From: Aquabacterium commune
Lineage (GTDB): Bacteria > Pseudomonadota > Gammaproteobacteria > Burkholderiales > Burkholderiaceae_C
Assembly: GCF_004362855.1 (NCBI RefSeq)
Contig: NZ_SNXW01000003.1
Coordinates: 62,001 to 126,000 of the forward strand
DNA length: 64,000 nucleotides
Direction of reading: 5' to 3'
The position numbers and the translations under genes are program-made. A model generated the notes under the pieces. The model did no database searches. It had not been told where the DNA came from and saw nothing but the letters and a program-made list of their open reading frames with translations. This document shows positions 54,393 to 63,200 of the stretch, in pieces (position 1 is the first letter of the stretch; every line of letters begins with the position of its first letter).

Positions 54393-54707
54393 ATGGCCTT
54401 CGCCGACAACCTCAAAGCCCTGCCCGCTGTGGCCCACCTGGCCGCGCTCGAACTGAGCGACGCCACCGGCCAGATCACGGCCCGCATCGAGAACAAACCG
54501 GGCCAGGCGGGCTCGCTGGCGGTTTACGCCGCCCTGGCCGCCAAGCACGGCAGCATCAACCCGGCCGCCGCTGCCGAAGGCCTGGCGATCTACGCCGAGC
54601 ACACGGCCGACGCCCGAGCCAACCCCGGCAAGCACCCCAACATCGACCGCCTGATCGGCATCACCACGCCGGCGCAGACGCTCAGCGTCCGCCTGATCGC
54701 GGCCTGA
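54393..54707 (+). CDS. DUF2322 family protein
   Basis: Small cytoplasmic protein of 104 residues. It resembles the DUF2322 family of proteobacteria: MAFADNLKALPAVAHLAALE, IENKPGQAGSLAVY near residues 34-47, and EHTADARANPGKHPNIDRL near 69-87. No catalytic residues can be named; function unknown. GGAG is nine bases upstream of the ATG. It is followed by a hairpin shared with the convergent lysR gene. Confidence 0.72.
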   Translation: MAFADNLKALPAVAHLAALELSDATGQITARIENKPGQAGSLAVYAALAAKHGSINPAAAAEGLAIYAEHTADARANPGKHPNIDRLIGITTPAQTLSVRLIAA

Positions 54708-54724
54708 TCACGCCCCTTCCCAAG

Positions 54725-54754
54725 GCTTCAGGCCGGCGTCAGACCGGCTGAAGC
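54725..54754. terminator. Bidirectional hairpin between DUF2322 and lysR
   Basis: GCTTCAG...CTGAAGC outer arms (7 bp) with an inner CCGG/CCGG pair and one bulged G. It overlaps the lysR stop codon region and sits 17 bases after the DUF2322 stop, so it can serve both convergent genes. No T run. Confidence 0.55.
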
Positions 54755-55659
54755 AAGGCAAAGGGCCCCTCGGCCAGCTGCTCCTGCAGGTAGCGCACGG
54801 CCACGCGCACCTTGGCCGACTGGCTCAGGCGCACCGTGCTGACGGCCCAGATGTCGGCCGGCTGTGACCAGGTCGGCATCAGCGTGCACAAGCGCCCGGC
54901 CTGCAGGTCGGCCTCGACGTCCCAGCGCGCCGTCAGCAGGATGCCGTGGCCGTCCATGGCCCAGCCCCGCACGATTTCCGAGTTGTTCGACGACAGCCGC
55001 CCGGTCACCTTGACCTTCTCCGGGCCCGCCGGGCCACTGAGCGTCCACACGCCAAAGGGCTGGTAGCGGTCGCGCAGCACCAGGCACTCGTGGCGGCCGA
55101 GCTCGGCCACCGTCGCGGGTGTGCCTGCATGCGCCAGGTAGGCCGGCGCGGCGCACAGCACGCGCGGGCTGGCCGCGATCGGGTGGGCCACCAGGTGGGG
55201 CTCGTGGACCTCGCCGATGCGCACGTCCAGATCGATGTTCTCGTCGAGCAAATCCACCCGCCGGTCCACCACGTCCAGGGTGATGTCCAGGCCGGGATGG
55301 CGCTGAGCCAGCAGCGACAGGATGGGCCCGATGTGCTTGCGCCCCAGGCGGAAGCTGGTCGTCACGCGCAGGGCACCGCGCGGCTCGGCGCGGCCGTCGG
55401 TGACGGTGTCGGCCATGTCGTCCACGCCCTGGAAGATCCGCTGCGCCGAGGCATAGACCCGCTCGCCCTCGGCCGTGATGGTGACGCGCCGCGCCGTGCG
55501 GTGGAACAGCGTCACGCCCAGCGCGCCCTCCAGCACCGCGATGCGCTTGCTGACGTAGGCCGGTGACATGCCCAGCTCGGCCGCCGTGGCCACGAAACTG
55601 GCTTTGCGGGCGGCCATGCAGAACACCTGGAGGTCGTCGAGCTGGAATTTGAGCTTCAT
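54739..55659 (-). CDS. LysR-type transcriptional regulator
   Basis: Regulator of 306 residues. The winged HTH is at about residues 5-63 (LDDLQVFCMAARKASFVATA, MSPAYVSKRIAVLEGALG, FHRTARRVTITAEGE). The effector domain covers about 90-300, with LRVTTSFRLGRKHIGP as its first strand. It is divergent from the acyl-CoA dehydrogenase/CoA-transferase pair, the classical position for a LysR activator of those genes. A perfect palindrome overlaps its start codon. The effector is probably a CoA ester or organic acid of the adjacent pathway, which is inference. Confidence 0.9.
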   Translation of the reverse strand: MKLKFQLDDLQVFCMAARKASFVATAAELGMSPAYVSKRIAVLEGALGVTLFHRTARRVTITAEGERVYASAQRIFQGVDDMADTVTDGRAEPRGALRVTTSFRLGRKHIGPILSLLAQRHPGLDITLDVVDRRVDLLDENIDLDVRIGEVHEPHLVAHPIAASPRVLCAAPAYLAHAGTPATVAELGRHECLVLRDRYQPFGVWTLSGPAGPEKVKVTGRLSSNNSEIVRGWAMDGHGILLTARWDVEADLQAGRLCTLMPTWSQPADIWAVSTVRLSQSAKVRVAVRYLQEQLAEGPFALLQPV

Positions 55660-55673
55660 GATCCGTGAATCAT
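55658..55673. promoter_or_regulatory. Palindrome ATGAT-N6-ATCAT over the lysR start
   Basis: ATGAT and ATCAT arms with six bases between include the lysR initiation codon region. A T-N11-A pattern, the hallmark of LysR sites, lies within it (T55662 to A55674). It fits autoregulation or activation of the divergent genes. Confidence 0.45.
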
Positions 55674-55747
55674 AAGACCACAGACAGGCCGTTGATCTCC
55701 GTTTCGTTCATCCGTAAATTGCCGGCATTCCCTCTGGAGACATGCCC

Positions 55748-56920
55748 ATGGCCATCGCCCTGAACGACGAACAGAAGATGATGATCGAGACCGTGCGTCG
55801 CTTCATCCAGACCGAGCTGCAGCCGCTGGAGGAGCGCATCGAGACGGATGGCCAGCTCGACACCGACACGGCCCGCACCGTCTTCGCCAAATCCAGCGCC
55901 CTCGGCCTCTACGCCCTGAACATGCCCGCCGAGCACGGCGGCGGCGGCCTCAGCGCGGTGGACCGCATCCTTTGCGAGGAGCAGTTCGGCCACACCAGCG
56001 ACATCCTCATCCGCCGCGCCTTTGGCAACGTCTACGAGCCGCTGCTGGAGTGCCACGGCGATCAAATCGAGCGCTGGCTGCGGCCCACGGTGCGGGGCGA
56101 GCGCACCTGCTCCATCGCCATCACCGAACCCGGCGCGGGCTCGGACGCCCAGGGCATCCGCACCACGGCACGCAGGACCGACAGCGGCTGGGTGCTCAAC
56201 GGCGGCAAGCACTTCATCAGCGATGGCCTGTGGAGCGACTTCTTCCTGGTCTCCGCCAAAACGGGTGAGCAAGCCGGCAGCAAAGAGATCTCGATGTTCC
56301 TGGTGGACAAGGCCCTGCCCGGCCTGACCGTGGGCAAGGACCAGGCCATGATGGGCCTGCGCGGCACGCCCCACGTCGAGCTGTTCTTCGACAACGTGGT
56401 GCTGGAGCCCATCGCCCTGCTCGGCCAGGCAGGACAGGGTTTCAAGCTGGCCATGGGCGCGCTCAACGTGGTGCGCCTGGCCCAGGTGGGCGCTCGCGCG
56501 GTGGGCAAGGCCTGCCATGTGCTGGAGTTGATGACGGCTTACGCGGCCGAGCGCAAGCAGTTCGGCCAACCCATCGGTGACTTCCAGATGGTGCAGCAGA
56601 TGCTGGCCGACAGCGTCATCGACATCAACGCGGCGCGCCTGATGGTGCTGCACGCGGCCGAGATGATCGACGCCGGCCAGGACGCTCGCGACTGGATCGC
56701 CATGGTCAAGGTGCACGCCTCGGAGATGCTGGGCCGCGTGGTGGACCGCGCCGTGCAGGTCTTCGGGGGCATGGGCTTTTGCAAGGAGCTGCCCATCGAG
56801 CGCTACTACCGGGATGCGCGCATCTACCGCATCTTCGACGGCACCTCGGAGATCCACCGCACGGTGATCGCGCGCAGCGTGCTCAAGCGCGGCGCGGCCC
56901 TGTTCGACGTGAACCGCTGA
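55748..56920 (+). CDS. Acyl-CoA dehydrogenase
   Basis: FAD-dependent dehydrogenase of 390 residues that introduces a double bond in an acyl-CoA. The FAD/substrate motif CSIAITEPGAGSDAQGI is near residue 120, and the C-terminal stretch YYRDARIYRIFDGTSEIHR is near 353-371. In MCAD-type enzymes the catalytic base is the Glu of the YEGT motif; here the residue is Asp (FDGT), so either Asp serves or the base lies elsewhere. The second ATG at 55748 is preferred: GGAG is eight bases upstream, against two for the ATG at 55742. First gene of the pair controlled, probably, by the divergent LysR. Confidence 0.88.
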   Translation: MAIALNDEQKMMIETVRRFIQTELQPLEERIETDGQLDTDTARTVFAKSSALGLYALNMPAEHGGGGLSAVDRILCEEQFGHTSDILIRRAFGNVYEPLLECHGDQIERWLRPTVRGERTCSIAITEPGAGSDAQGIRTTARRTDSGWVLNGGKHFISDGLWSDFFLVSAKTGEQAGSKEISMFLVDKALPGLTVGKDQAMMGLRGTPHVELFFDNVVLEPIALLGQAGQGFKLAMGALNVVRLAQVGARAVGKACHVLELMTAYAAERKQFGQPIGDFQMVQQMLADSVIDINAARLMVLHAAEMIDAGQDARDWIAMVKVHASEMLGRVVDRAVQVFGGMGFCKELPIERYYRDARIYRIFDGTSEIHRTVIARSVLKRGAALFDVNR

Positions 56921-56932
56921 GAGGGGCTGGCG

Positions 56933-58549
56933 ATGGCAAACGCGACGAAGCCCTCGGCGGCCTCCAAGTTCATGTCGGCCGACGAAGCCGCGGCGCTGAT
57001 CCGCAATGGCGACACCGTGGCCCTGATGGGCGGCGGTGGCGGCCTGATGGAAGCCACCTGCCTGTTCCAGGCCGTGGAGCGCCGCTTCCTGGCCACGCAG
57101 GCGCCGCGTGACCTGACCGTGGTGCACGCGCTGGGCATCGGCGACAAGGGCTACCGCGGCATGAACTGCTTCGCCCACGAGGGCCTGGTGCGCAAGGTGG
57201 TGGGCGGGCACTGGGTGTGGTCGCCGCGCATGCAGCAGCTGGCCCGCGAGGAAAAAATCGCGGCTTACATCCTGCCCGGTGGGGTGTCCTCGCAGCTGCT
57301 GCGCGAGATCGGCGGCGCCCGCCCCGGCCTGATCACGCACGTGGGCCTGGGCACGGTCTGCGACCCGCGCCACGGCGGCGGGCGCATGAACGCCAGCGCC
57401 ACCGAAGACCTCGCCGAGGTCATCACGCTCGATGGCCGCGAGTACCTGCGCTACAAGCCCTACCCTGTGCATGTGGCCCTGGTGCGGGCGTCGGCCGCCG
57501 ACGAGGACGGCAACATCAGCTTCGAGCACGAGGCCGCCAACCTCGACGCCACGGCCATCGCCCTGGCGGCGCGCAGCAGCGGTGGCCAGGTCATCGTGCA
57601 GGTGAAAGAGCGCCTGCCGCGCGGCGCGCTGAAAGCCCGCGAGGTGCGCCTCCCTGCGGCCTGGGTCAGCGCCATCGTGGTGGACCCGACGCAAAGCACC
57701 AGCTACGACATCCCCTTCGACGCCAGCCTGTCGGGCGAGCTGACCGGGTCGGATCGCCTGGCCATCGATGCGCAGGAAGCCTGTGCCACCACGGAGGAGC
57801 CCATCAACGCGCCGTTCGGCGAGCGCCAGGCCGTGGCCCGCCGCGCCGCCTGCGAGCTGTTCAAGGGCGCGGTGGTGAACTACGGCGTGGGCGTGCCCGA
57901 CGCGGTGGCCAAGCTGGTGGTGCGCCGCGACGAGCTGGGCCTCATCCACCAGACCATCGAGCACGGCACCTATGGCGGCAGCCTGCTCGACGGCGTGCTG
58001 TTCGGCTACGCCCGCAACGCCACGGCCATGCTGGACGCGCCCACCCAGTTCGACTTCTACGCCGGCGGCGGCCTGGACATCGCCTTCCTCGGCTTCGGCG
58101 AATTCGACGCCCAGGGCAACGTCAACGTCTCTCGCCTGGGTGGGCTGACGGTGGGCCCGGGAGGCTTCATCGACATCGCCCAGAACGCGCGCAAGGTGGT
58201 GTTTTGCGGCACCTTCGCGGCCAAGGGCGTGCAGTTGCACACGGGCGATGGCGAGTTGCGCGTGGCCCGGCAAGGCAGCGTGCGCAAGCTGGTGCAGGCC
58301 GTCGAGCAGATCACCTTCAGCGGCCCGCAGGCGCTGGTGCGCGGCCAGCAGGCGCTGTATTTGACCGAGCGAGCGAACTTCCGCCTGACGCCCGAAGGCG
58401 TGGAGCTGTTCGAGATCGCCCCGGGCGTGGACCTGCAGCGCGACGTGCTCGACCAGATGGGCTTTGCGCCCCGGCTGGCGCCTGACATCCGCGTGATGCC
58501 GCGCTCGCACTTCCTGCGCGAAGACGACAGGTTCGGTGCTTTGTCCTGA
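56933..58549 (+). CDS. Fused alpha/beta acyl-CoA:carboxylate CoA-transferase
   Basis: Family I CoA-transferase of 538 residues with both halves in one chain, as in YdiF-type enzymes. The N-terminal half carries the glycine-rich DTVALMGGGGGLMEA loop near residues 24-38 and GGVSSQLLREIGG near 115-127. The second half begins near 295 with AVARRAACELFKGAVVNYGV. The catalytic Glu that forms the CoA thioester lies in TIEHGTYGGSLL near residue 342. It starts 12 bases after the acyl-CoA dehydrogenase, so it would activate an acid with CoA for that enzyme. The acid substrate cannot be read from sequence. Confidence 0.85.
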   Translation: MANATKPSAASKFMSADEAAALIRNGDTVALMGGGGGLMEATCLFQAVERRFLATQAPRDLTVVHALGIGDKGYRGMNCFAHEGLVRKVVGGHWVWSPRMQQLAREEKIAAYILPGGVSSQLLREIGGARPGLITHVGLGTVCDPRHGGGRMNASATEDLAEVITLDGREYLRYKPYPVHVALVRASAADEDGNISFEHEAANLDATAIALAARSSGGQVIVQVKERLPRGALKAREVRLPAAWVSAIVVDPTQSTSYDIPFDASLSGELTGSDRLAIDAQEACATTEEPINAPFGERQAVARRAACELFKGAVVNYGVGVPDAVAKLVVRRDELGLIHQTIEHGTYGGSLLDGVLFGYARNATAMLDAPTQFDFYAGGGLDIAFLGFGEFDAQGNVNVSRLGGLTVGPGGFIDIAQNARKVVFCGTFAAKGVQLHTGDGELRVARQGSVRKLVQAVEQITFSGPQALVRGQQALYLTERANFRLTPEGVELFEIAPGVDLQRDVLDQMGFAPRLAPDIRVMPRSHFLREDDRFGALS

Positions 58550-58563
58550 CGCAAACCGGGCGG

Positions 58564-58586
58564 AAATGCACGGAGTCCGTGCATTT
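58564..58586. terminator. Long perfect inverted repeat after the CoA-transferase
   Basis: AAATGCACGGA and TCCGTGCATTT, 11-bp arms around one base, 14 bases after the stop codon. As RNA it would form a strong hairpin ending in TTT. A dimeric-protein site is an alternative. Confidence 0.55.
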
Positions 58587-58681
58587 GCATCGCTCTGCCC
58601 GAGTCTGACCCTTTGGCCGATTGATTCCCGGGCGTGCGGGCCCTAGCCTTGCCGCCGGATCCATTGTTTCGGAGTGTGAAG

Positions 58682-60151
58682 ATGTCAGCGGCCGTCAAAT
58701 ACAGCGCCATCGCGCTGGGAGTCATCGCCATCGCCGGGGTCGGCGCCTTGCCTTGGTACAGCTCACGTGCCATGGACCAGCGCCTGGCTGAGATGGCCCA
58801 GCAATCCTCACCGCACGAGGACGTCATGCTGCGCAACCTGCAGCACCAGGCGGGCTACCTCACGTCCAAGGGCAGCGTCGATGTCGTGCTGCGCGACCGT
58901 TGCCAAACTGGCGGCCAGGGCGGCGGTGAGTCTGCCGACACCACCTTCCACGTCACCTACGAGGCCCAGCACTTCCCCACACCGAGCGCGGCCAACCGCT
59001 TCGGCTGGCGCCTGCAGCCCACCGGCGACACCGCCCCCGTGTTCAAGAAGCTGTTCGGCAGCGACACGGCCCTCAGCGGCCAGGGCCAGGTCAGTTGGTC
59101 GGGCCTGGTGAGCTCTGATTTGAAGCTGCCCGCCATGGCCTATGCCGCTTCCGGTGGCCGCTTCGAGGCCGACCCCTCGCAAGGCCGCATCGCCATGGGC
59201 GGCAAGGCCCTGCAGTTCGACTGGCAGCTGGAGCGCGCCGTGCTGCGCGGTGCCAGCCACGCCATGGAGCTCAAGCAACTCGGCGTCAACCTGAACCTCA
59301 GCAACCGCCAGAAGGGCATCGGCGAAGTCGCCTTGCGCATGGGCGCCTTCAGCACGCCGGAAGCATCGGCCGAGGGCTATGTGCTGAAGTCGGTGACGAG
59401 CGAGCGCGGCGACAGGCTGGACTCGGTCGTGTCGCAGACGCTGACGCGCGCGCAGTTCGGCGACCAGGAGGTCAAAGACATGGTGCTGGAGGCCTCGTTC
59501 AAGGGCCTGCACGCACAGAGCGTGGAAACGCTGACCACGGTGATGGGCTCTTCGTGTGGCCTGGAGACGCTGACCCGCGACGAATCGGCCAAGGTGCGCC
59601 AGGCCGTGCAGACGCTGCTGGCCTCCGGCATGAGCGGCGGCATCACCAAGCTCAGCGGCAAGGGCAAGCAAGGCGCCATCGACGGCAAGTTCACGCTGGA
59701 GCTGGCCGCCGTGGGCGCAGGCCAGGCCATCAGCTTCGCGCGGCAACTCAGCGCCTCGGGTGAGTTGAACGTGCAGGGCGAGTTGCTGCCCCCGATGCCC
59801 CGCCAGATGGCCATCAACAGCGGCTTCGTGCGCGAAGTGGCCAACGGCCTCCAGTCCAGCGCCGTCTTCGAGAAGGGCCTGTTCAAGGTGAACGGCAAGA
59901 CCATCGACGCCACCGGCGTGCAGAACGCCCTGGCCGCGATGGACGTGGCCGTGATGGCCTACATCAACGACGAGCGCCCGCAGCGCGTGGCCCAAGAAGA
60001 GGAAGCCACGGCGCCTTTCGAGATGCCCGAAGCCGAAGCGGTGGCCGAGGCACCCGCCGAAGCCCCGGCCGCAGACGCGCCCTTGTCGCCCGCCATGCCG
60101 ATGCCCTCACCGGCCCAGGCCATCGCCCCGGCGCAGGCACCGCAGAGGTGA
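58682..60151 (+). CDS. DUF945 family (YdgA-like) protein
   Basis: Protein of 489 residues. One N-terminal hydrophobic segment (AIALGVIAIAGVGALPWY, about 8-25) acts as an uncleaved signal-anchor or signal peptide. The rest matches the DUF945 pattern of repeated beta-rich blocks, including VTYEAQHFPTP near residue 100, KLSGKGKQGAIDGKFTLEL near 325-343 and FEKGLFKVNGKTIDATG near 397-413. The last 60 residues are Ala/Pro/Glu-rich and disordered-looking. Function of the family is unknown; it faces the periplasm. ATG at 58682 has GGAGTG about nine bases upstream. Confidence 0.75.
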   Translation: MSAAVKYSAIALGVIAIAGVGALPWYSSRAMDQRLAEMAQQSSPHEDVMLRNLQHQAGYLTSKGSVDVVLRDRCQTGGQGGGESADTTFHVTYEAQHFPTPSAANRFGWRLQPTGDTAPVFKKLFGSDTALSGQGQVSWSGLVSSDLKLPAMAYAASGGRFEADPSQGRIAMGGKALQFDWQLERAVLRGASHAMELKQLGVNLNLSNRQKGIGEVALRMGAFSTPEASAEGYVLKSVTSERGDRLDSVVSQTLTRAQFGDQEVKDMVLEASFKGLHAQSVETLTTVMGSSCGLETLTRDESAKVRQAVQTLLASGMSGGITKLSGKGKQGAIDGKFTLELAAVGAGQAISFARQLSASGELNVQGELLPPMPRQMAINSGFVREVANGLQSSAVFEKGLFKVNGKTIDATGVQNALAAMDVAVMAYINDERPQRVAQEEEATAPFEMPEAEAVAEAPAEAPAADAPLSPAMPMPSPAQAIAPAQAPQR

Positions 60152-60189
60152 TCGCGCTGCGGCTGCAGCCCATCGTGTTCGTGTCATGG

Positions 60190-60214
60190 AAAAGCCCCGC
60201 ATGCGGGGCTTTTT
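60190..60214. terminator. Strong bidirectional terminator between DUF945 and purL
   Basis: AAAAGCCCCGC and GCGGGGCTTTT form a GC stem around a central ATGC palindrome, with A and T runs on both sides. It lies between convergent genes and works for either direction. Confidence 0.9.
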
Positions 60215-60235
60215 GCTTTGTGCCTCAGCCGCTGA

Positions 60236-63200
60236 TCAGCCCACCCACTTGCGCGCGTTGCGGAACATGCGCAGCCAGGGGCTGGCGTCGCCCGCGTTGC
60301 CGCTGGTCCAGCTCATCTGGACGTTGCGGAAGACGCGCTCGGGGTGCGGCATCATGGCCGTGAAGCGGCCGTCGGCCGTGGTCACGCCGGTCAGGCCATC
60401 CGGTGAGCCGTTCGGGTTGAGCGGATAGACCTCGGTGGGCGCGCCGGTGTGATCGACAAAGCGGACGGCGCGGTGCACCTTGGCGGCATCGCCGCGCTGC
60501 GAGAAGTTGGCAAAGCCCTCCCCGTGCGACACGGCGATCGGCATGCGGCTGCCGGCCATCCCCTGGAAGAAGATGGAGGGGCTGTCCAGCACCTCGACCT
60601 GGCTCAGGCGCGCCTCGAAGCGCGTGCTCTGGTTGGTGGTGAACTTCGGCCAGTCCTGCGCGCCCGGGATGATGGGGCTCAGCGCGGCCAGCATCTGGCA
60701 GCCGTTGCACACGCCCAGGCCAAAGGTGTCCTGGCGCTGCATGAAGGCGGCGAACTGCTCGGCCAGTTGCGGGTTGAACAGGATGGAGCGCGCCCAGCCC
60801 TCGCCGGCACCCAGGGTGTCGCCGTAGGAGAAGCCACCGCAGGCCACGAAGCCCTGGAACTGGTCCAGGCGGGCGCGGCCGGCGATCAGGTCGCTCATGT
60901 GCACGTCGAAGGTGTCGAAGCCGCCCAGGTGCATGGCGTAGGCCATTTCCACGTGCGAGTTCACGCCCTGCTCGCGCAGGATGGCGACCTTGGGACGCGT
61001 CTTGCCGATGAAGGGCGCGGCCACGTCTTCCAACGGGTCGAAGCCCAGCTGCACATGCAGGCCTGTGTTCTCGGGCACGCCGATGGTGGCGTGTTCGCTG
61101 TCGGCGCAGGCCGGGTTGTCGCGCAGCTGGGCGATGCGCCAGCTGACCTCGTCCCAGGTCTGGTGCAGCTGTTGCAGCGGGGCCTTGAAGATGTCCTTGG
61201 CGTCGCGCCACACCTGCATTTCGCCACGGTTGTTGGGCTTGCCGATGACGTGGCTGTGCTTGCTCAGGCCGTGCTCGCGCAGGGTCTGCATGACGGCGTC
61301 GCGCTCGGTGGTGCGCACCTGCAGCACCACGCCCAGCTCTTCGTTGAACAAGGCCTTGAGCGTCAGCTCGTTGCGGCGCTCCCCCACCTGGCCGGCCCAG
61401 TTCTTCGAGTCGCCGGTGTCGGCGCGGCTGTCGCTGATGCCATCGCCTTCGGTGACCAGCATGTCCACGTTCAGGCTCACGCCGGTGTGGCCGGCAAAGG
61501 CCATCTCGCACACCGTGGCCCACAGGCCGCCGTCGCCGCGGTCGTGGTAGGCCAGCAGCTTGCCTTGGGCGCGCAGGGCGTTCACGGCCTCGACCGTGGC
61601 CTTGAGCATGGCGGGGTTGTCCACGTCCGGCACTTCATTGCCGAACTGGTTCAGCACCTGGGCCAGCATGGAGCCGGCCATGCGGCGCTGGCCTTCGCCC
61701 AGGTCGATCAGGATCAGGCTGGTGTCCAGCGGCTGGCCGTGCTCGGTGGTGACGAGCTGCGGCGTCAGCGTGGGGCGCACATCGGCGATGGACGCAAAGG
61801 CCGTCACGATCAGGGACACGGGTGCCGTGACTTGCTTCGTGGTGCCGTTGTCTTGCCCACCTTCTTTCCATTTCGTGCGCATGGACAGCGAGTCCTTGCC
61901 CACGGGGATCGACACGCCGAGCGCCGGGCACAGTTCCATGCCCACGGCGCGCACCGTGTCGTACAGGGCGGCGTCTTCACCGGCTTCGCCGCACGCGGCC
62001 ATCCAGTTGGCCGACAGCTTCACACGGGAGAGCTCAATCGGAGCTGCCAGCAAGTTGGTGATGGCCTCACCCACGGCCATGCGGCCCGAGGCGGGCGCGT
62101 TGACCGAAGCCAGCGGCGTGCGCTCACCCATGGCCATGGCTTCGCCGGCGAAGCCTTGGAAGTCGGCCAGGGTCACGGCCACGTCGGCCACGGGCACCTG
62201 CCAGGGGCCGACCATCTGGTCGCGGCTGTTCAAGCCACCCACGGTGCGGTCGCCGATGGTGATGAGGAAGCGCTTGCTGGCCACGGTCGGGTGACGCAGC
62301 ACGTCGAAGGCGACCTTGTCCAGGGCCACGCCGGTCAAATCCAGCTGGCCGCCGTCCCAGGCCACGCGCTTGACGTCGCGGTGCATCTTGGGCGGCTTGC
62401 CCAGCAGCACGTCCATGGGCATATCGACAGGCTTGTCGGCCTCGGGCTGCGTCGTGTCTTCCAGCACCAGGGCCAGGGCCTCGGTGGCCACGCCGATGAC
62501 GCCGAAGGGGCAGCGCTCGCGCTCGGCCATGGCGGTGAAGATGGGCAGGCTCTCAGGCGCGATGGCCAGGACGTAGCGCTCCTGGCTCTCGTTGCACCAG
62601 ATTTCCTTCGGCGCCATGCCCGACTCTTCCAGCGGCACCTGGCTCAGGTCGAAGCGCGCACCCTTGCCCGCGCCGTCCACCAGCTCGGGGAAGGCGTTGG
62701 AGATGCCGCCCGCGCCCACGTCGTGGATGGCCAGGATGGGGTTGTTCGCGCCCAGGCCCCAGCAGTGGTTGATGACCTCTTGCGCGCGGCGCTCGATTTC
62801 AGGGTTGCCGCGCTGCACCGAGTCAAAATCCAGTGCCGCGGAATTGGTGCCCGCCGCCATCGACGACGCCGCAGCGCCCGCCATGCCGATGCGCATGCCC
62901 GGGCCGCCCAGCTGGATCAGCAGCGTGCCGGCGTCGAACACGACCTTCTTGGTCTGCTCGGCGCTGATGGTGCCGATGCCCCCGGCGATCATGATGGGCT
63001 TGTGGTAGCCACGGCGGATGGCGCCGGCGCCCTCGCCCACCGTCTGCTCGAACACGCGGAAGTAGCCGCCCAGGTTGGCGCGGCCGAATTCGTTGTTGAA
63101 CGCGGCGCCGCCCAGCGGGCCCTCGACCATGATCTGCAGCGGGCTGGCGATGTGCTCAGGCTTGCCAACGGGGTCTTGCTCCCACGGCTCGTTCGTGCCG

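Noticed and set aside
55670-58510. 946-codon open frame on the - strand opposite the acyl-CoA dehydrogenase and CoA-transferase
   Set aside because: It is antisense to well-conserved enzymes and its composition is that of a shadow frame.
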